Source of the DNA: Arcobacter sp.
Lineage (GTDB): Bacteria; Campylobacterota; Campylobacteria; Campylobacterales; Arcobacteraceae
Length of the DNA: 64,000 bases
Direction: 5' to 3'
Assembly (NCBI GenBank): GCA_002685075.1
Contig: NYWO01000108.1
Span: 27,281 to 91,280, forward strand
Both the position numbers and the translations under genes were made by a program. The notes beneath the pieces were generated by a model that worked only from the letters and a program-made list of their open reading frames with translations, did no database searches and was not told the DNA's origin. The first letter of the stretch is position 1. Each line of letters begins with the position of its first letter. Positions 1 to 10,637 of this stretch are shown here, piece after piece.

Positions 1-1545
1 CCAGATGTAAAAGAACAAACTCAAAAAGTAAGTTTTGGAACTTCTGGACATAGAGGAAGCTCAATAAAATCTAGTTTCAATGAAAATCATATTTTAGCAA
101 TAACTCAAGCACTTTGTGAGTATAGAAAAGAAGCTGGCATCACAGGAGTAATGCACATAGGAATAGATACTCATGTCCTATCAACACCTGCACAAATTAC
201 TGCATTACAAGTATTTCTAGCAAATGAAGTATCATGTAAAATTGCAGTAAATAAAGAGTATACACCTACTCCTGTTTTATCTTTTACTATTTTAGAATCA
301 AATAAAAATAGTAAAATTTTAAATGATGGTGTTGTTATAACTCCTTCACATAATCCACCATCAGATGGGGGATTTAAATATAATATGCCAAATGGTGGAC
401 CAGCAGATACTGATGTAACTTCACTTATTGAAAATAGAGCAAATGAAATTCTTTTAAATGAGCTAAAAGAGGTTAAAACTATAAGTAAGGATGAAATATT
501 TACATCTAAATTCTTAGAATTATATGATTTTATAACACCTTATGTAAAAGCATTAGACACTATTATTGATATGGATAGTATCAAAGAGGCTAATATAAAA
601 ATTGGGGTTGATCCCTTAGGTGGTTCGGGATTAGAAGTTTACAAAAAGATAAAAGATATCTATAAAATAGAACTTGATATTGTAAATGAAAAAATAGACC
701 CTACTTTCTCTTTTATGTCTTGTGACCATGATGGAAAAATAAGAATGGATTGTTCATCACCATACGCTATGTCTTCACTAATAGCACTAGCAGAGAAATA
801 CGATATTGCTTTTGCTAATGATCCTGATTTTGATAGACATGGAATTGTTACAAAAAGTGTAGGACTTATGAATCCAAATCATTATTTATCAGTTGTTATT
901 TGGTACTTATTCTCAAGTAGAAATTGGAAAGAAGATATAGCTATTGGTAAAACTTTAGTTTCAAGCTCAATGATTGATAAAGTTGTTAATTCATTAGAAA
1001 AAAAGCTTTATGAAGTTCCAGTAGGTTTCAAATGGTTTGTTGAAGGTTTATATGAAGGAACTTTAGCTTTTGGTGGAGAAGAAAGTGCTGGAGCATCATT
1101 TTTAAGAAAAGATGGAAGTGTATGGTCTACAGATAAAGATGGAATTATTTTAAATCTTTTAGCAGCTGAAATGACTTCTAAACTAAAAAAAGATCCTGGT
1201 AAAATTTATAAAGAGTTTGAAGAAAAGTTTGGAAAATCTTATTATAGAAGAGTTGATGCTCCTGCTAGTTTTGAACAAAAAGTAAAATTAAAAAACCTTA
1301 GTGTTGAAGATATTACATCTAAAACTTTAGCAAATGAAAAAATAGAAAATATTTACACAAAAGCAAGTGGAAATAATGCAAGTATTGGTGGACTTAAAGT
1401 TACTACTAAAAATGGATGGTTCGCAGCACGTCCTTCTGGAACAGAAGATATTTACAAAATATATGCTGAGAGTTTTATAGATGAAAAACATCTAGAATTA
1501 CTAATTAAAGAAGCACAAGATTTAGTTAGTAAAAGTATAGAGTAA
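1..1545 (+). CDS. pgm: Phosphoglucomutase (alpha-D-glucose phosphate-specific type), 5' truncated by window edge
   Basis: Frame +1 is open from base 1 (PDVKEQTQKVSFGTSGHRGSS...), with TSGHRG, TPSHNPP, DPDFDRHG and RPSGTEDIYKIYAES motifs. The ATG at 151 in the ORF track is internal. Confidence 0.95.
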   Translation, partial: PDVKEQTQKVSFGTSGHRGSSIKSSFNENHILAITQALCEYRKEAGITGVMHIGIDTHVLSTPAQITALQVFLANEVSCKIAVNKEYTPTPVLSFTILESNKNSKILNDGVVITPSHNPPSDGGFKYNMPNGGPADTDVTSLIENRANEILLNELKEVKTISKDEIFTSKFLELYDFITPYVKALDTIIDMDSIKEANIKIGVDPLGGSGLEVYKKIKDIYKIELDIVNEKIDPTFSFMSCDHDGKIRMDCSSPYAMSSLIALAEKYDIAFANDPDFDRHGIVTKSVGLMNPNHYLSVVIWYLFSSRNWKEDIAIGKTLVSSSMIDKVVNSLEKKLYEVPVGFKWFVEGLYEGTLAFGGEESAGASFLRKDGSVWSTDKDGIILNLLAAEMTSKLKKDPGKIYKEFEEKFGKSYYRRVDAPASFEQKVKLKNLSVEDITSKTLANEKIENIYTKASGNNASIGGLKVTTKNGWFAARPSGTEDIYKIYAESFIDEKHLELLIKEAQDLVSKSIE

Positions 1546-1557
1546 TAAATAAATTAT

Positions 1558-1598
1558 AAAAATCTAGTCCAATTATTTATCTAATGGGCTAGATTTTT
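1558..1598. terminator. Hairpin terminator between convergent pgm and slyD-like genes
   Basis: AAAAATCTAGTCC - 15 nt loop - GGGCTAGATTTTT inverted repeat with T-rich tail. Confidence 0.7.
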
Positions 1599-1609
1599 AA
1601 AAGATGAAC

Positions 1610-2032
1610 TTAAAGAAGAGAGTCAATTTTTACTTTATAATCTAAATCTTTCCCAGCTAGAGGATGATTAAAATCAACAGTTACTTCTGTTTGAGTAATC
1701 TCTTTTACAATAATTTGAGTAAGTTCACCCTCTTCATCTTCACCTTGAATTTGCATTCCAACTTTTAAATCTTTTATATTTGCAAACTCTTCAATTGGTA
1801 AAGTTTGAATTGCACTTGCATCATATTCACCATATGCTTCAGCAGCTGGAACTCTTATACTTGCTGCTTCACCTGGTTTCATATTTATAATTCTTTTTTC
1901 AAGTCCTGCAATTACTTGTCCTACACCAAAGTTAAACTCAAAAGGCTTATTACTTCGGCTTCCATCAACTAGTTCACCATCAACTCTAACTTCAAACAAA
2001 ATCTTAACTGTTTGATTTATTTCAATAGGCAT
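1610..2032 (-). CDS. FKBP-type peptidyl-prolyl cis-trans isomerase, SlyD-like
   Basis: 140 aa; FEFNFGVGQVIAGLEKRIINMKPGE and VDFNHPLAGKDL motifs. Confidence 0.9.
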   Translation of the reverse strand: MPIEINQTVKILFEVRVDGELVDGSRSNKPFEFNFGVGQVIAGLEKRIINMKPGEAASIRVPAAEAYGEYDASAIQTLPIEEFANIKDLKVGMQIQGEDEEGELTQIIVKEITQTEVTVDFNHPLAGKDLDYKVKIDSLL

Positions 2033-2093
2033 TTATAGCCTCCTATTTTTTATTTATATAACGTATAGTATAAAATATCTACTAAATAACCCT

Positions 2094-3486
2094 TTATATA
2101 TCCTCTAAAGGAAGTGTAATTTTAAATTCTGCACCAATTAAAGTTTTGTCATTATTTTCAATTTCAATATTGCTAACTAGAATTTGTCCTTTAAACTGTT
2201 TAGTAATAATTTGATTTGTCATATAAAGTCCAATACCAGTTCCAATTGAAGAATGTTTTGTTGTAAAGTATGGATCAAATATCTTCTCCATAATATTTAA
2301 AGGCACACCATTTCCACTATCTTTTATACTAATTTCTAAATTTTTATCAATTATCTTACTTTCAACAAATAAAAATCTATCTTCACTATTTTCTTGGTTA
2401 TATACAATTGCATCTTTTGCATTATTAAAAATATTGATTAAAGCTTAAATAAAAAGATTTTCATTTAATAGTAACTTTGTATCTACACTTTTATTATAAT
2501 ATTTAATATAATTATCTTTTAATGAATCTTTTGTAAGTTCTTCTAATTTACAAAAAGCATCTTTAATATCACTTGTATCACCTCTGAAGAAATTTCTAAA
2601 ATCGTCTATAGTTTTAGATAAATATTGTACTTGACTGTTTATCTTATCCATAGATTCAAAAACATCATCTTTATTTATATTAGCATTAAATTCAAGCTAC
2701 ATTTTTAAATAAGTAAGTAAAATGGCCTAAAGAAGCAATTTTTTGTGCATATTCTAGTTTTTTTTCTAATATCTTCTTTTTCTGATATTCTTTTTTTAAT
2801 TTATTATTCCAATATATTAAACTAAATAATGCAATTATAACGATTGACAATAAAATCATTTAAAATTGGTAATAAATCAAAATTCTCTTTTGTTATTCCC
2901 ACACCTCTTTTGATTTCAATTCATTTAATTTCTCGTTCATATGTGACTGAGGATAACAAAGTATATCTATGTCACCTTTTATTAAAGAAGAAAGAGCTAT
3001 AGCTAAATCTGAAAAAACAATTTTTTTAGAGCTTATTTCATTTGTAATAAGTTTATTACAAGCATTTGCAGATATTACACCTACTTTATTTGTTTTTAAG
3101 TCTTCCATATTTGATATACTAAAAGTATTATGTTTCTTAAATAGTCTGATTTTAAAAGTATCTGTAGGTTGTGTGAAGTTAAATAATAATTCTCTATTCT
3201 TTGTAATTCCTACATTTGGAACAATATCTATTTCTCCATTTTTAGCTAATTCAAATACTTCTTTCCAGGTATTAATAACTTTATATTCAAATTTAAGATT
3301 AACTTTTTTTGATATTTCTTTGAATAATTCATAAGTATAACCATTAAGTTTATTATCATCTTCAATTATATAATAAGGTTTCCAATCTTTTAAAAAAGCT
3401 ACAGTATAAGTTTTAGTAGTTGAAGAAGAAAATAATGGAATAAAAAACAAAAACATACTTAAAAATAATTTTTTCATAAAAAGCAC
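2094..3486 (-). pseudogene. Decayed periplasmic-binding-domain (SBP_bac_3) sensor histidine kinase
   Basis: Collinear fragments on the minus strand: SBP domain (3486-2893), TM/coiled-coil remnant in another frame (LLSIVIIALFSLIYWNNKLKKEYQ), HisKA-like piece (2651-2445), in-frame TAA, then N-box/HATPase (ALINIFNNAKDA...FDPYFTTKHSSIGTGIGLYM) to 2094. Confidence 0.85.
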
Positions 3487-3670
3487 TTTGTAATAAGATA
3501 ATATAAAGCATATCTATTATTTGCTTTAAGTTATGTCTTTATAAATAAGCAACATTTATAATAAAAATAATGAGTTTATATATAACTTTTTTTTATGATA
3601 AATGAAAGATATTTGACTATATATTTTATTTACTTACTGTATAATAATACTAAAATACATTTAGGAAAAT

Positions 3671-5050
3671 ATGATTATGCATAAGATATACTTATCATTA
3701 CTACTTACATCATTTACTTATGCTCAAACAATTAATTTTAATGACGCTTTAAATCTTACTTTTAAAAATAATAAAGACTTAAAAAACCAAAAATTAAATA
3801 TTGATTTAGCAAAATTAAACGCAGAAAATGTAAATGCACTTTCTTATGGAAAACTTTCATTTGAAGAACAAGTCAATAGAACAAATCATGCAGGATATGT
3901 TTTTAACTCAAAACTTTCCTCAAGAGAGGCTAGTTTTAGTGATTTTGGTGCAATTGAATATACAGGACCAAACGCAGTAACTGTTCAACCAGAGAATCTA
4001 AACAATCCAAAAGATAGAAATAACTTTAATACAAAACTAAATTATGATATCCCATTATTTACAGGGTTTAAACTTTCAAATCAAAAAGAGATATTAAAAC
4101 TTCAACATAAGGCAAATGAAGTGAAATATAACCTAAATAAAAGACAGATATCTTATGAAGTTTTAAAAGCTTATAATAGTGCTGTAGTAGCAAAAGAGTT
4201 TATTCAAGCTTCAAAAAAAGCTAAAGAATCTATATCTTTTATAGTTAAATCAGCAAAAGCCTTTCATAAAGAAGGTTTAGTTACAAAAATCGATGTTAAA
4301 CAGGCCCAAGTTCATAACTTAAATATAAATACAAAATATCTAGAAGCACAAAATAAGTTTGAACTTGCTCTTGCTTATCTTAAGTTTCTAACATCAAAAA
4401 ATGAAATAAATGATGTAGAAAACTTAAAATATATAGAAATAGAAGATTCAAATTTTGATAATTTATATAAAAAAGCTTTAGAAAATGCAGATGAATTAAA
4501 AATGCAAGATATAAATAATAAGGCAAAAAAGAAAAATATAGAGATTTCAAAAGCTGATTACTATCCCACAATTTATTCCCATTTAGAATATGGTTTTAAT
4601 AATGATAAATTAACACTAAATAATCAAAAAGATTATTATAATGCAGTAATAGGACTTAAATATACTATTTTTGACAAGACAAGAGATATAGAAAAACAAA
4701 AGAGTCAAATAGAATATAAAAAATCTCTTTTAGATTATGAGAAATTACAAGAAGCAATTAAATTAGAATTAAAAAAATCACTTCTTGATTTAAATTCAAA
4801 AGAAAAAATTTTGAAAGAAAAAAAAGAAACACTTGTTTTAGCAAATGATATTTATAAACAATCACAGCTTATGTATAAAAACCACTTAATAGCAATAATA
4901 GACTTATTAGCTCAAGAAGCAAGTTTAAGAAATACACAAGCTGAACTAATAGTTGCAAAATATGAAAAGTCTTTAGCCCTTGCTAAAATAAATCTTATAA
5001 GTGGAAATAGCTTTGTAAAAAACAACACAACTTTAAAGGTAATAAAATGA
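3671..5050 (+). CDS. TolC family outer membrane efflux protein
   Basis: 459 aa with signal peptide, coiled-coil OEP pattern, first gene of an RND operon. Confidence 0.88.
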   Translation: MIMHKIYLSLLLTSFTYAQTINFNDALNLTFKNNKDLKNQKLNIDLAKLNAENVNALSYGKLSFEEQVNRTNHAGYVFNSKLSSREASFSDFGAIEYTGPNAVTVQPENLNNPKDRNNFNTKLNYDIPLFTGFKLSNQKEILKLQHKANEVKYNLNKRQISYEVLKAYNSAVVAKEFIQASKKAKESISFIVKSAKAFHKEGLVTKIDVKQAQVHNLNINTKYLEAQNKFELALAYLKFLTSKNEINDVENLKYIEIEDSNFDNLYKKALENADELKMQDINNKAKKKNIEISKADYYPTIYSHLEYGFNNDKLTLNNQKDYYNAVIGLKYTIFDKTRDIEKQKSQIEYKKSLLDYEKLQEAIKLELKKSLLDLNSKEKILKEKKETLVLANDIYKQSQLMYKNHLIAIIDLLAQEASLRNTQAELIVAKYEKSLALAKINLISGNSFVKNNTTLKVIK

Positions 5051-5805
5051 TAAAAAGTATATTAATAATTTGTATTTCATCTGTTTTTATTTTTGCAAAT
5101 AATATCGAGTTATCAGGAACAGTAATTTCTGATAATGAAAAAGTAATTACAAGTAGAAATATGGGTTTTATAAAAGAAGTATATGTAAGTGAAGGCTCAT
5201 TTGTAAAAAAAGGTGAGTTACTTTATGAAATTGATTCTTCAAGTGTTGATTCTTCAAAACAAGAAGCCTTGTTAAATCTTAAAATGCAAGAAAATAAACT
5301 TGCCAATATTCAAGTAAATTACAATAGATATAAAAGATTATATGCACAAGATTTAGTACCTAAATATGATGTAGAAGAATTAGAGCTTAATCTTTTAAAT
5401 ATGAAAAATATGATTTTAATTGCAAAAGCAAAACTAAAAGAAGTAAATTTTCAATACAACTACTTAAAAATAAAAGCACCAAATGATGGACTAATTATAA
5501 AAAAATCTATAAAAGCAGGTGAGATGTCTATGCCAAGTGCCCCTGCACTAATTCTTTCAGATCTTTCAAGTTTAAAAATAAAAACTGATATTTCAGAAAA
5601 CAACTTAGGAAAAATTAAATTAAATCAAGAAGTGAAAGTTTCTATTCCTTCTATAAAATTAGAGACAGTTGGTAAAATTGATGCGATAATTCCAAGTATA
5701 AATACTGTTACACACTCTTTTATCTTAAAAATTTCTTTTGATAAAAAAGAGTCTGTGATTTATCCTGGTATGTATTCTAAATTAATTATTGAACCTTTAA
5801 ACTAA
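5047..5805 (+). CDS. RND efflux periplasmic adaptor (membrane fusion protein)
   Basis: 252 aa; GFIKEVYVSEGSFVKKGELLYEID lipoyl-like half motif, IKAPNDGLIIKKSIKAGE; ATGA overlap with the upstream gene. Confidence 0.9.
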   Translation: MIKSILIICISSVFIFANNIELSGTVISDNEKVITSRNMGFIKEVYVSEGSFVKKGELLYEIDSSSVDSSKQEALLNLKMQENKLANIQVNYNRYKRLYAQDLVPKYDVEELELNLLNMKNMILIAKAKLKEVNFQYNYLKIKAPNDGLIIKKSIKAGEMSMPSAPALILSDLSSLKIKTDISENNLGKIKLNQEVKVSIPSIKLETVGKIDAIIPSINTVTHSFILKISFDKKESVIYPGMYSKLIIEPLN

Positions 5806-5813
5806 GGCTTTAT

Positions 5814-7382
5814 ATGCAAAATATTGATAAAAATTTAAATATAGCAGGAAGATTATCATTATCTTTTATAAATCATCCTTTAACACTTATCTTAGGAGTA
5901 TTTATTTTAGTTTTAGGGTATATATCACTTGTATTTATGCCAAGAGAAGAAAATCCACAAATAAAAGTAAGTGGAGGTGCAGTTATAGTTGCACTTCCAG
6001 GTGCAACTCCTAGTGAAATTCAAAAGGTAATAATACAACCTTTAGAGAAAAAAATAAAAGAAATAAAAGGTGTAGAACACATCTATTCATTTGCAAAAGA
6101 TTCATATGGTATTGTACAAGCTCAATATTTTATAGGTCAAGATAAAGAAGAATCAAATCTAAAACTTTATGATCAAGTTATGAGAAATATGGACTTAATG
6201 CCAAGTGGAGCTATGCAGCCTATTATAAAAACAATGGATATTGATACAGATATTCCAATAGCAACTATGGCTTTTTATTCAATGAAAAAAAATGGAAAAG
6301 ATTTAATCACTCAAACGCAACTTTATAAAGAAGTAAATAAAATCACAAGAGAAGTAAATAAAATTCAAAATGTCGCACTTGTTGATTTAAAAGGTGAAAA
6401 AAAAGAGCAATACAATATTCTAATAGATTCAAATAAAATCTCAGCTTATAATTTATCTATTGGTCAAGTTATGAAACAAGTACAAGCCTTATCTTACAAA
6501 ACAGCAGATATCAATGGAAATACAAAAACTGGGGATGTAGTTGTATTTGGAATAAAACAAGCAATTGAAACAAAAAAAGATATAGAGAACATAATCATTA
6601 CCTATGAAAACAGTGTTGCAATTTACTTAAAAGATATAGCAAGTGTACAAAGGTCTTATGATATTCAAAATAATAAAGAAGCTCAACTATATCAAAAAGA
6701 TCTACAAGGAAACTTTGAAGAAATAGAACAAGTTACTATGAGTATATCAAAGCTAAATGGCTCAAACTCTGTTCTTATAAATGAAGAGATATTTGAATAT
6801 ATGGATTCAATAAAAGAAGAACTACTTAATAAAAAAATTGCATTTACAATTACAAGAGATGATGGATACACAGCTAATAATGCTGTAAATTCACTTGTTC
6901 AAAACTTATTAATATCTATTGTAATTATTGCTATTTTACTTATTTTTACTTTAGGTTTTAAAGAAGCTATGATTGTTTCATTAGCAGTTCCTATGATTTT
7001 ATCACTTACTTTATTCGCTGGATTTTTACTTGATGAAACAATTAATAGGATTACTCTTTTCGCTCTTTTAGTATCCCTTGGAATGTTAGTAGATGCTGCA
7101 ATTATTGTAATTGAAAATATCCATAGACACAGAAAAGAAAATCCAAATATAGATATTTCAATAACAGCTATAAATGCAACAAATGAAATTGGAAATGCAA
7201 CAAATATAGCAACACTAGCTATTGTAATGACTTTTATACCTATGTTCTTTGTAGGTGGAATGATGGGACAATTTATGCACCCTCTTCCTATTTTTATATC
7301 AATTTCACTTGTTATGTCACTATTTGTAGCGTACTCATTTACTCCATATTTAATGAAAAAAATTTATAAGGTTACAAAATGA
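5814..7382 (+). CDS. RND efflux permease, N-terminal half (TM1-6)
   Basis: 522 aa; PREENPQIKVSGGAVIVALPGATPSEIQ, and TM4 motif LGMLVDAAIIVIENIHRHR; ends directly after TM6. Confidence 0.9.
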   Translation: MQNIDKNLNIAGRLSLSFINHPLTLILGVFILVLGYISLVFMPREENPQIKVSGGAVIVALPGATPSEIQKVIIQPLEKKIKEIKGVEHIYSFAKDSYGIVQAQYFIGQDKEESNLKLYDQVMRNMDLMPSGAMQPIIKTMDIDTDIPIATMAFYSMKKNGKDLITQTQLYKEVNKITREVNKIQNVALVDLKGEKKEQYNILIDSNKISAYNLSIGQVMKQVQALSYKTADINGNTKTGDVVVFGIKQAIETKKDIENIIITYENSVAIYLKDIASVQRSYDIQNNKEAQLYQKDLQGNFEEIEQVTMSISKLNGSNSVLINEEIFEYMDSIKEELLNKKIAFTITRDDGYTANNAVNSLVQNLLISIVIIAILLIFTLGFKEAMIVSLAVPMILSLTLFAGFLLDETINRITLFALLVSLGMLVDAAIIVIENIHRHRKENPNIDISITAINATNEIGNATNIATLAIVMTFIPMFFVGGMMGQFMHPLPIFISISLVMSLFVAYSFTPYLMKKIYKVTK

Positions 7383-9034
7383 GACTAGAAAAATTTATAT
7401 TTAATATATTAGAAAGTAAAACAAAATCTTTTTTAGTTTATCTTATTACATTTATTTTGTTCTCTTTAAGTATAGCTACATTTCCTAGTGAAATTGTGAA
7501 AGCAAAAATGCTTCCAAGTAAAGATTCAAATACTTTTTCTGTTTATGTAGATTTAAAAGATGGCTCAAGTAAATTACAAACTAAAGAAGTGACAAGATGT
7601 ATTTCTTCAAATCTTCAAAAAAACGAATTAGTTACAAATATTTCAGTGTTCATTGGGGAAGGTCAGCCTTTAGATTTTGCAGCAATGGTTAAACAAAGTG
7701 CTTTAAAAAACAAACAATCTCAAGCTGAAATAATGGTAAATATTAAAAAAGCAGAAAATAGAGATATTACAAGTTATAATTTAATAAGCAATTTAAGAGA
7801 AAATATTCAAAGAACCTGTTCCTTATATGATGCAAACATAAAATTTATAGAACTTCCTGCAGGACCACCTGTTCTTGCTTCCATAGTTGCAGAAATCTAT
7901 GGTGGAGATACTTTCCAATCAAGAAGAGGTTTTTCACAAAAAATAGCATCTATTTTAAAAGAGCAAGCTACTTTAGTAGATATTGATATAATGGCTGATA
8001 AGGATTATATTAAATATCAATTAGAACTTGATAATAATAAAATCATTAAAAGTGGTATTAATTTGGAGCAAATAAAAAATATTCTTTATTTAGCATATGA
8101 AGGTATGGAGATTTCTGTTGTTAATGAAGAAAAGGCAGAAAACCAAATACCTATATTTTTAAGATTAGATGATTCAAGACTTTTAGAAAGTTCAACAAAA
8201 CAAAGTCTTGAAAGTAAATTACAAACATTAAAAGTAGTAAATAAACAAGGTCTTATGATTAGTCTAGCTTCATTTATTACTATTAAAGAAGTAATAAAAG
8301 AGCCTACATTAACATCAAAAAATTTAAATATGATGATAAATGTAATTGCTGAAACAGACAAAGATAGTCAAATTTACCCTCTATTAGATGCTAGAAATCA
8401 GATACTAAATGAATTAGCAGAAGATTATATAATCACAAAAATAAATATGCTAAATCTCTCATTTAAAGATAAAATTACAGATGAAGAGTTTGATTTAGTT
8501 TTTGATGGTGAATTAAAAGTTACAATTGATACTTTTATAGATTTAGGAGGAGCATTTATAATTGCTTTAGTTTTAATCTTCTTCTTAATGGTAATGTATT
8601 ATAAAAGTTTTGCTCTTTCAGGAGGAATTGTATTAGCTAGTTTTATCTCAATTGTTGGAGTGATTTTTGCTCATGTCATAATGGATATAATTACTGTGGA
8701 TACATTTTATTTAACAGCCACATCATTAATTGGTTTTATTGGATTAATTGGAATAAATTCAAGAAACTCAACTTTAATAATAGATTTTTCTAAACAATTA
8801 GTTATAGATAAAAAGTTAAGCATAAATCATGCTATAGCACAAGCTACTGCAACACGTTCTAAGCCAATTATCTTAACAGTTCTAACAATGGTATTCGCAA
8901 GTTCACTTTTAGCTACTGATGCAGTCTTTGGAGGTTTAGGGATTGCTTTAATAGGTGGAACACTGATATCATATATTGTATCAATGTTCTTTGTTCCAGT
9001 AATTATAAAAAACCAATTACATAAAATCATTTAA
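7379..9034 (+). CDS. RND efflux permease, C-terminal half (TM7-12)
   Basis: 551 aa; starts just before TM7 with ATGA overlap; porter domain followed by FIGLIGINSRNSTLIIDFSKQ and TM12. Confidence 0.9.
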   Translation: MRLEKFIFNILESKTKSFLVYLITFILFSLSIATFPSEIVKAKMLPSKDSNTFSVYVDLKDGSSKLQTKEVTRCISSNLQKNELVTNISVFIGEGQPLDFAAMVKQSALKNKQSQAEIMVNIKKAENRDITSYNLISNLRENIQRTCSLYDANIKFIELPAGPPVLASIVAEIYGGDTFQSRRGFSQKIASILKEQATLVDIDIMADKDYIKYQLELDNNKIIKSGINLEQIKNILYLAYEGMEISVVNEEKAENQIPIFLRLDDSRLLESSTKQSLESKLQTLKVVNKQGLMISLASFITIKEVIKEPTLTSKNLNMMINVIAETDKDSQIYPLLDARNQILNELAEDYIITKINMLNLSFKDKITDEEFDLVFDGELKVTIDTFIDLGGAFIIALVLIFFLMVMYYKSFALSGGIVLASFISIVGVIFAHVIMDIITVDTFYLTATSLIGFIGLIGINSRNSTLIIDFSKQLVIDKKLSINHAIAQATATRSKPIILTVLTMVFASSLLATDAVFGGLGIALIGGTLISYIVSMFFVPVIIKNQLHKII

Positions 9035-9066
9035 AAGTATTAGATTTTACTAATACTTTTATTTTT
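9033..9066 (+). terminator. Rho-independent terminator of the RND operon
   Basis: AAAAGTATTA-GATTTTAC-TAATACTTTT followed by ATTTTT. Confidence 0.75.
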
Positions 9067-9076
9067 ACTGCTTAAT

Positions 9077-9538
9077 TTATAAATCAAAAACCATTGCAAT
9101 TTCATCGCAAACAGGAAAGTGTTTACAACGAATACAATCAGCCCAAATTTTATGTTCAGGAATTGCTTCTTTTTCAATTACTCTAAAGCCTGCTTTTTCA
9201 AAAAAACTTTGTGCATAAGTTAAAGATAATATTTGTTCTAACTTATATTTTCTTCCTTCTTTAATACACTCTTCTACAAGTTTTTTTCCAAGGTCTAAGC
9301 CTCTAAAATTTTTAGATACAACTAGACTTCTAACTTCTGCTAAACGCGCAGAATGAATATGTAAAGCAGTGAATCCAGCCATTATTCCATTTACTTCTAC
9401 AATTGTGTAAGATCTAATTGTATTAGCCATTTCATCTTCTGTTCTTAAAAGAATATTTCCATTTTCAACTTCAGCTTTTACAAGCTCTTGCATTGAAGTA
9501 ATTGAAGTTACATCAGGCTTATAAAACTTAACTTCCAA
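9077..9538 (-). CDS. GNAT N-acetyltransferase, ArgA-like (N-acetylglutamate synthase-like)
   Basis: 153 aa; AEVRSLVVSKNFRGLDLGKKLVEECI acetyl-CoA motif, YAQSFFEKAGFR, and C-terminal CIRCKHFPVCDE. Confidence 0.85.
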   Translation of the reverse strand: MEVKFYKPDVTSITSMQELVKAEVENGNILLRTEDEMANTIRSYTIVEVNGIMAGFTALHIHSARLAEVRSLVVSKNFRGLDLGKKLVEECIKEGRKYKLEQILSLTYAQSFFEKAGFRVIEKEAIPEHKIWADCIRCKHFPVCDEIAMVFDL

Positions 9539-10130
9539 ATAAGTACTCCGTAATTCTATTTTGAAGAGATTCTACACCTTTTTTCTTTAAATTAGAGATG
9601 AATATTCCATCAGGGTTTGCTCTTTTTAATTTTTGTAAGTCATTTTGTTTCAATTTATCTATTTTTGTGAAAGCATTGATAATAATTTGATCACCTCTTT
9701 TATTGGCCTTTAGAAATTCATCAACATTTTTATCAATAGGTAAATCAGGATGTCTTGAATCAATTAAATGTACAAAAATCTGCAAACATTGTCTTTGTTC
9801 TAAATATCCTGTTAAATTAGAATTCCAATCTTTTTTTAAACTTTTAGAAACCTTTGCATAACCAAATCCAGGTAAATCTACAAATCTTGCATAAAGAAAA
9901 GGAACTTCTTCTTTATCTGTTTTAAACTTAATATTAAAATAGTTAATAAGTTGAGTTTTTCCAGGTGTTGATGAAGATTTTGCTAAACCTTTTCTATGTG
10001 TTAATGTATTTAATAAAGATGATTTTCCTACATTTGATCTACCTAAAAAAGCCACTTCTGCTTTATCAGGACTTGGTGAATCTTGAATACTTTGTGCTGA
10101 TTCCATAAAGTTTGCTTCAACTATTCTCAT
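9528..10130 (-). CDS. engB: Ribosome biogenesis GTP-binding protein EngB/YsxC
   Basis: GRSNVGKSSLLN, TPGKTQLINYF, DLPGFGYA, FTKIDK. Confidence 0.95.
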   Translation of the reverse strand: MRIVEANFMESAQSIQDSPSPDKAEVAFLGRSNVGKSSLLNTLTHRKGLAKSSSTPGKTQLINYFNIKFKTDKEEVPFLYARFVDLPGFGYAKVSKSLKKDWNSNLTGYLEQRQCLQIFVHLIDSRHPDLPIDKNVDEFLKANKRGDQIIINAFTKIDKLKQNDLQKLKRANPDGIFISNLKKKGVESLQNRITEYLFGS

Positions 10131-10142
10131 TTAATATTTTCC

Positions 10143-10628
10143 TTACTTTTGCGAGCCACGCTCAATATTTATGATAAATCTTACAGGCTTATTATCACTA
10201 CCACTTACTTTTGCTTCACCAGTTAATTGATTTACATAAATTTTTTCACCATAAATTTTTTTATCATCATTCTTTTCTTCTAAAAATCCATTTCCAAGAA
10301 CTGTGTATTCTTGTTTTAAAGGAGAATAAATAATTTTATTACCCTTTCCAACATAATGTTTTAGATCTGTAATAATTTCAAAATCTACATTTCCCGTTGC
10401 TATATATTTTGAAGGAATTTTTCCTGTACTTCCTTTTTTAGTTACAAAATATATATCAACTTTTTGTGCATTTAGTTTATCTTTTCCCATTTGTATTTTT
10501 ACATTTCCAGTGAAAGTTGAAATACCTTTTTTATCATTTGCTTCAAAATTCTGCGCATCTATAACTAATTGCTGAGTTTGAGCTAATAATAGTGTAGAAC
10601 ACACTAATAAACCTGCTAAAAATTTCAT
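10143..10628 (-). CDS. lptA: LPS transport periplasmic protein LptA
   Basis: 161 aa with signal peptide, OstA-like repeats (IDAQNFEANDKKGISTFTGNVKIQMG), next to lptC/kdsC. Confidence 0.85.
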   Translation of the reverse strand: MKFLAGLLVCSTLLLAQTQQLVIDAQNFEANDKKGISTFTGNVKIQMGKDKLNAQKVDIYFVTKKGSTGKIPSKYIATGNVDFEIITDLKHYVGKGNKIIYSPLKQEYTVLGNGFLEEKNDDKKIYGEKIYVNQLTGEAKVSGSDNKPVRFIINIERGSQK

Positions 10629-10637
10629 TGCTTACCT

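Noticed and set aside
2969-3334. 121-aa plus-strand ORF
   Set aside because: Antisense to the recognisable SBP domain of the decayed sensor kinase; composition typical of a shadow ORF.
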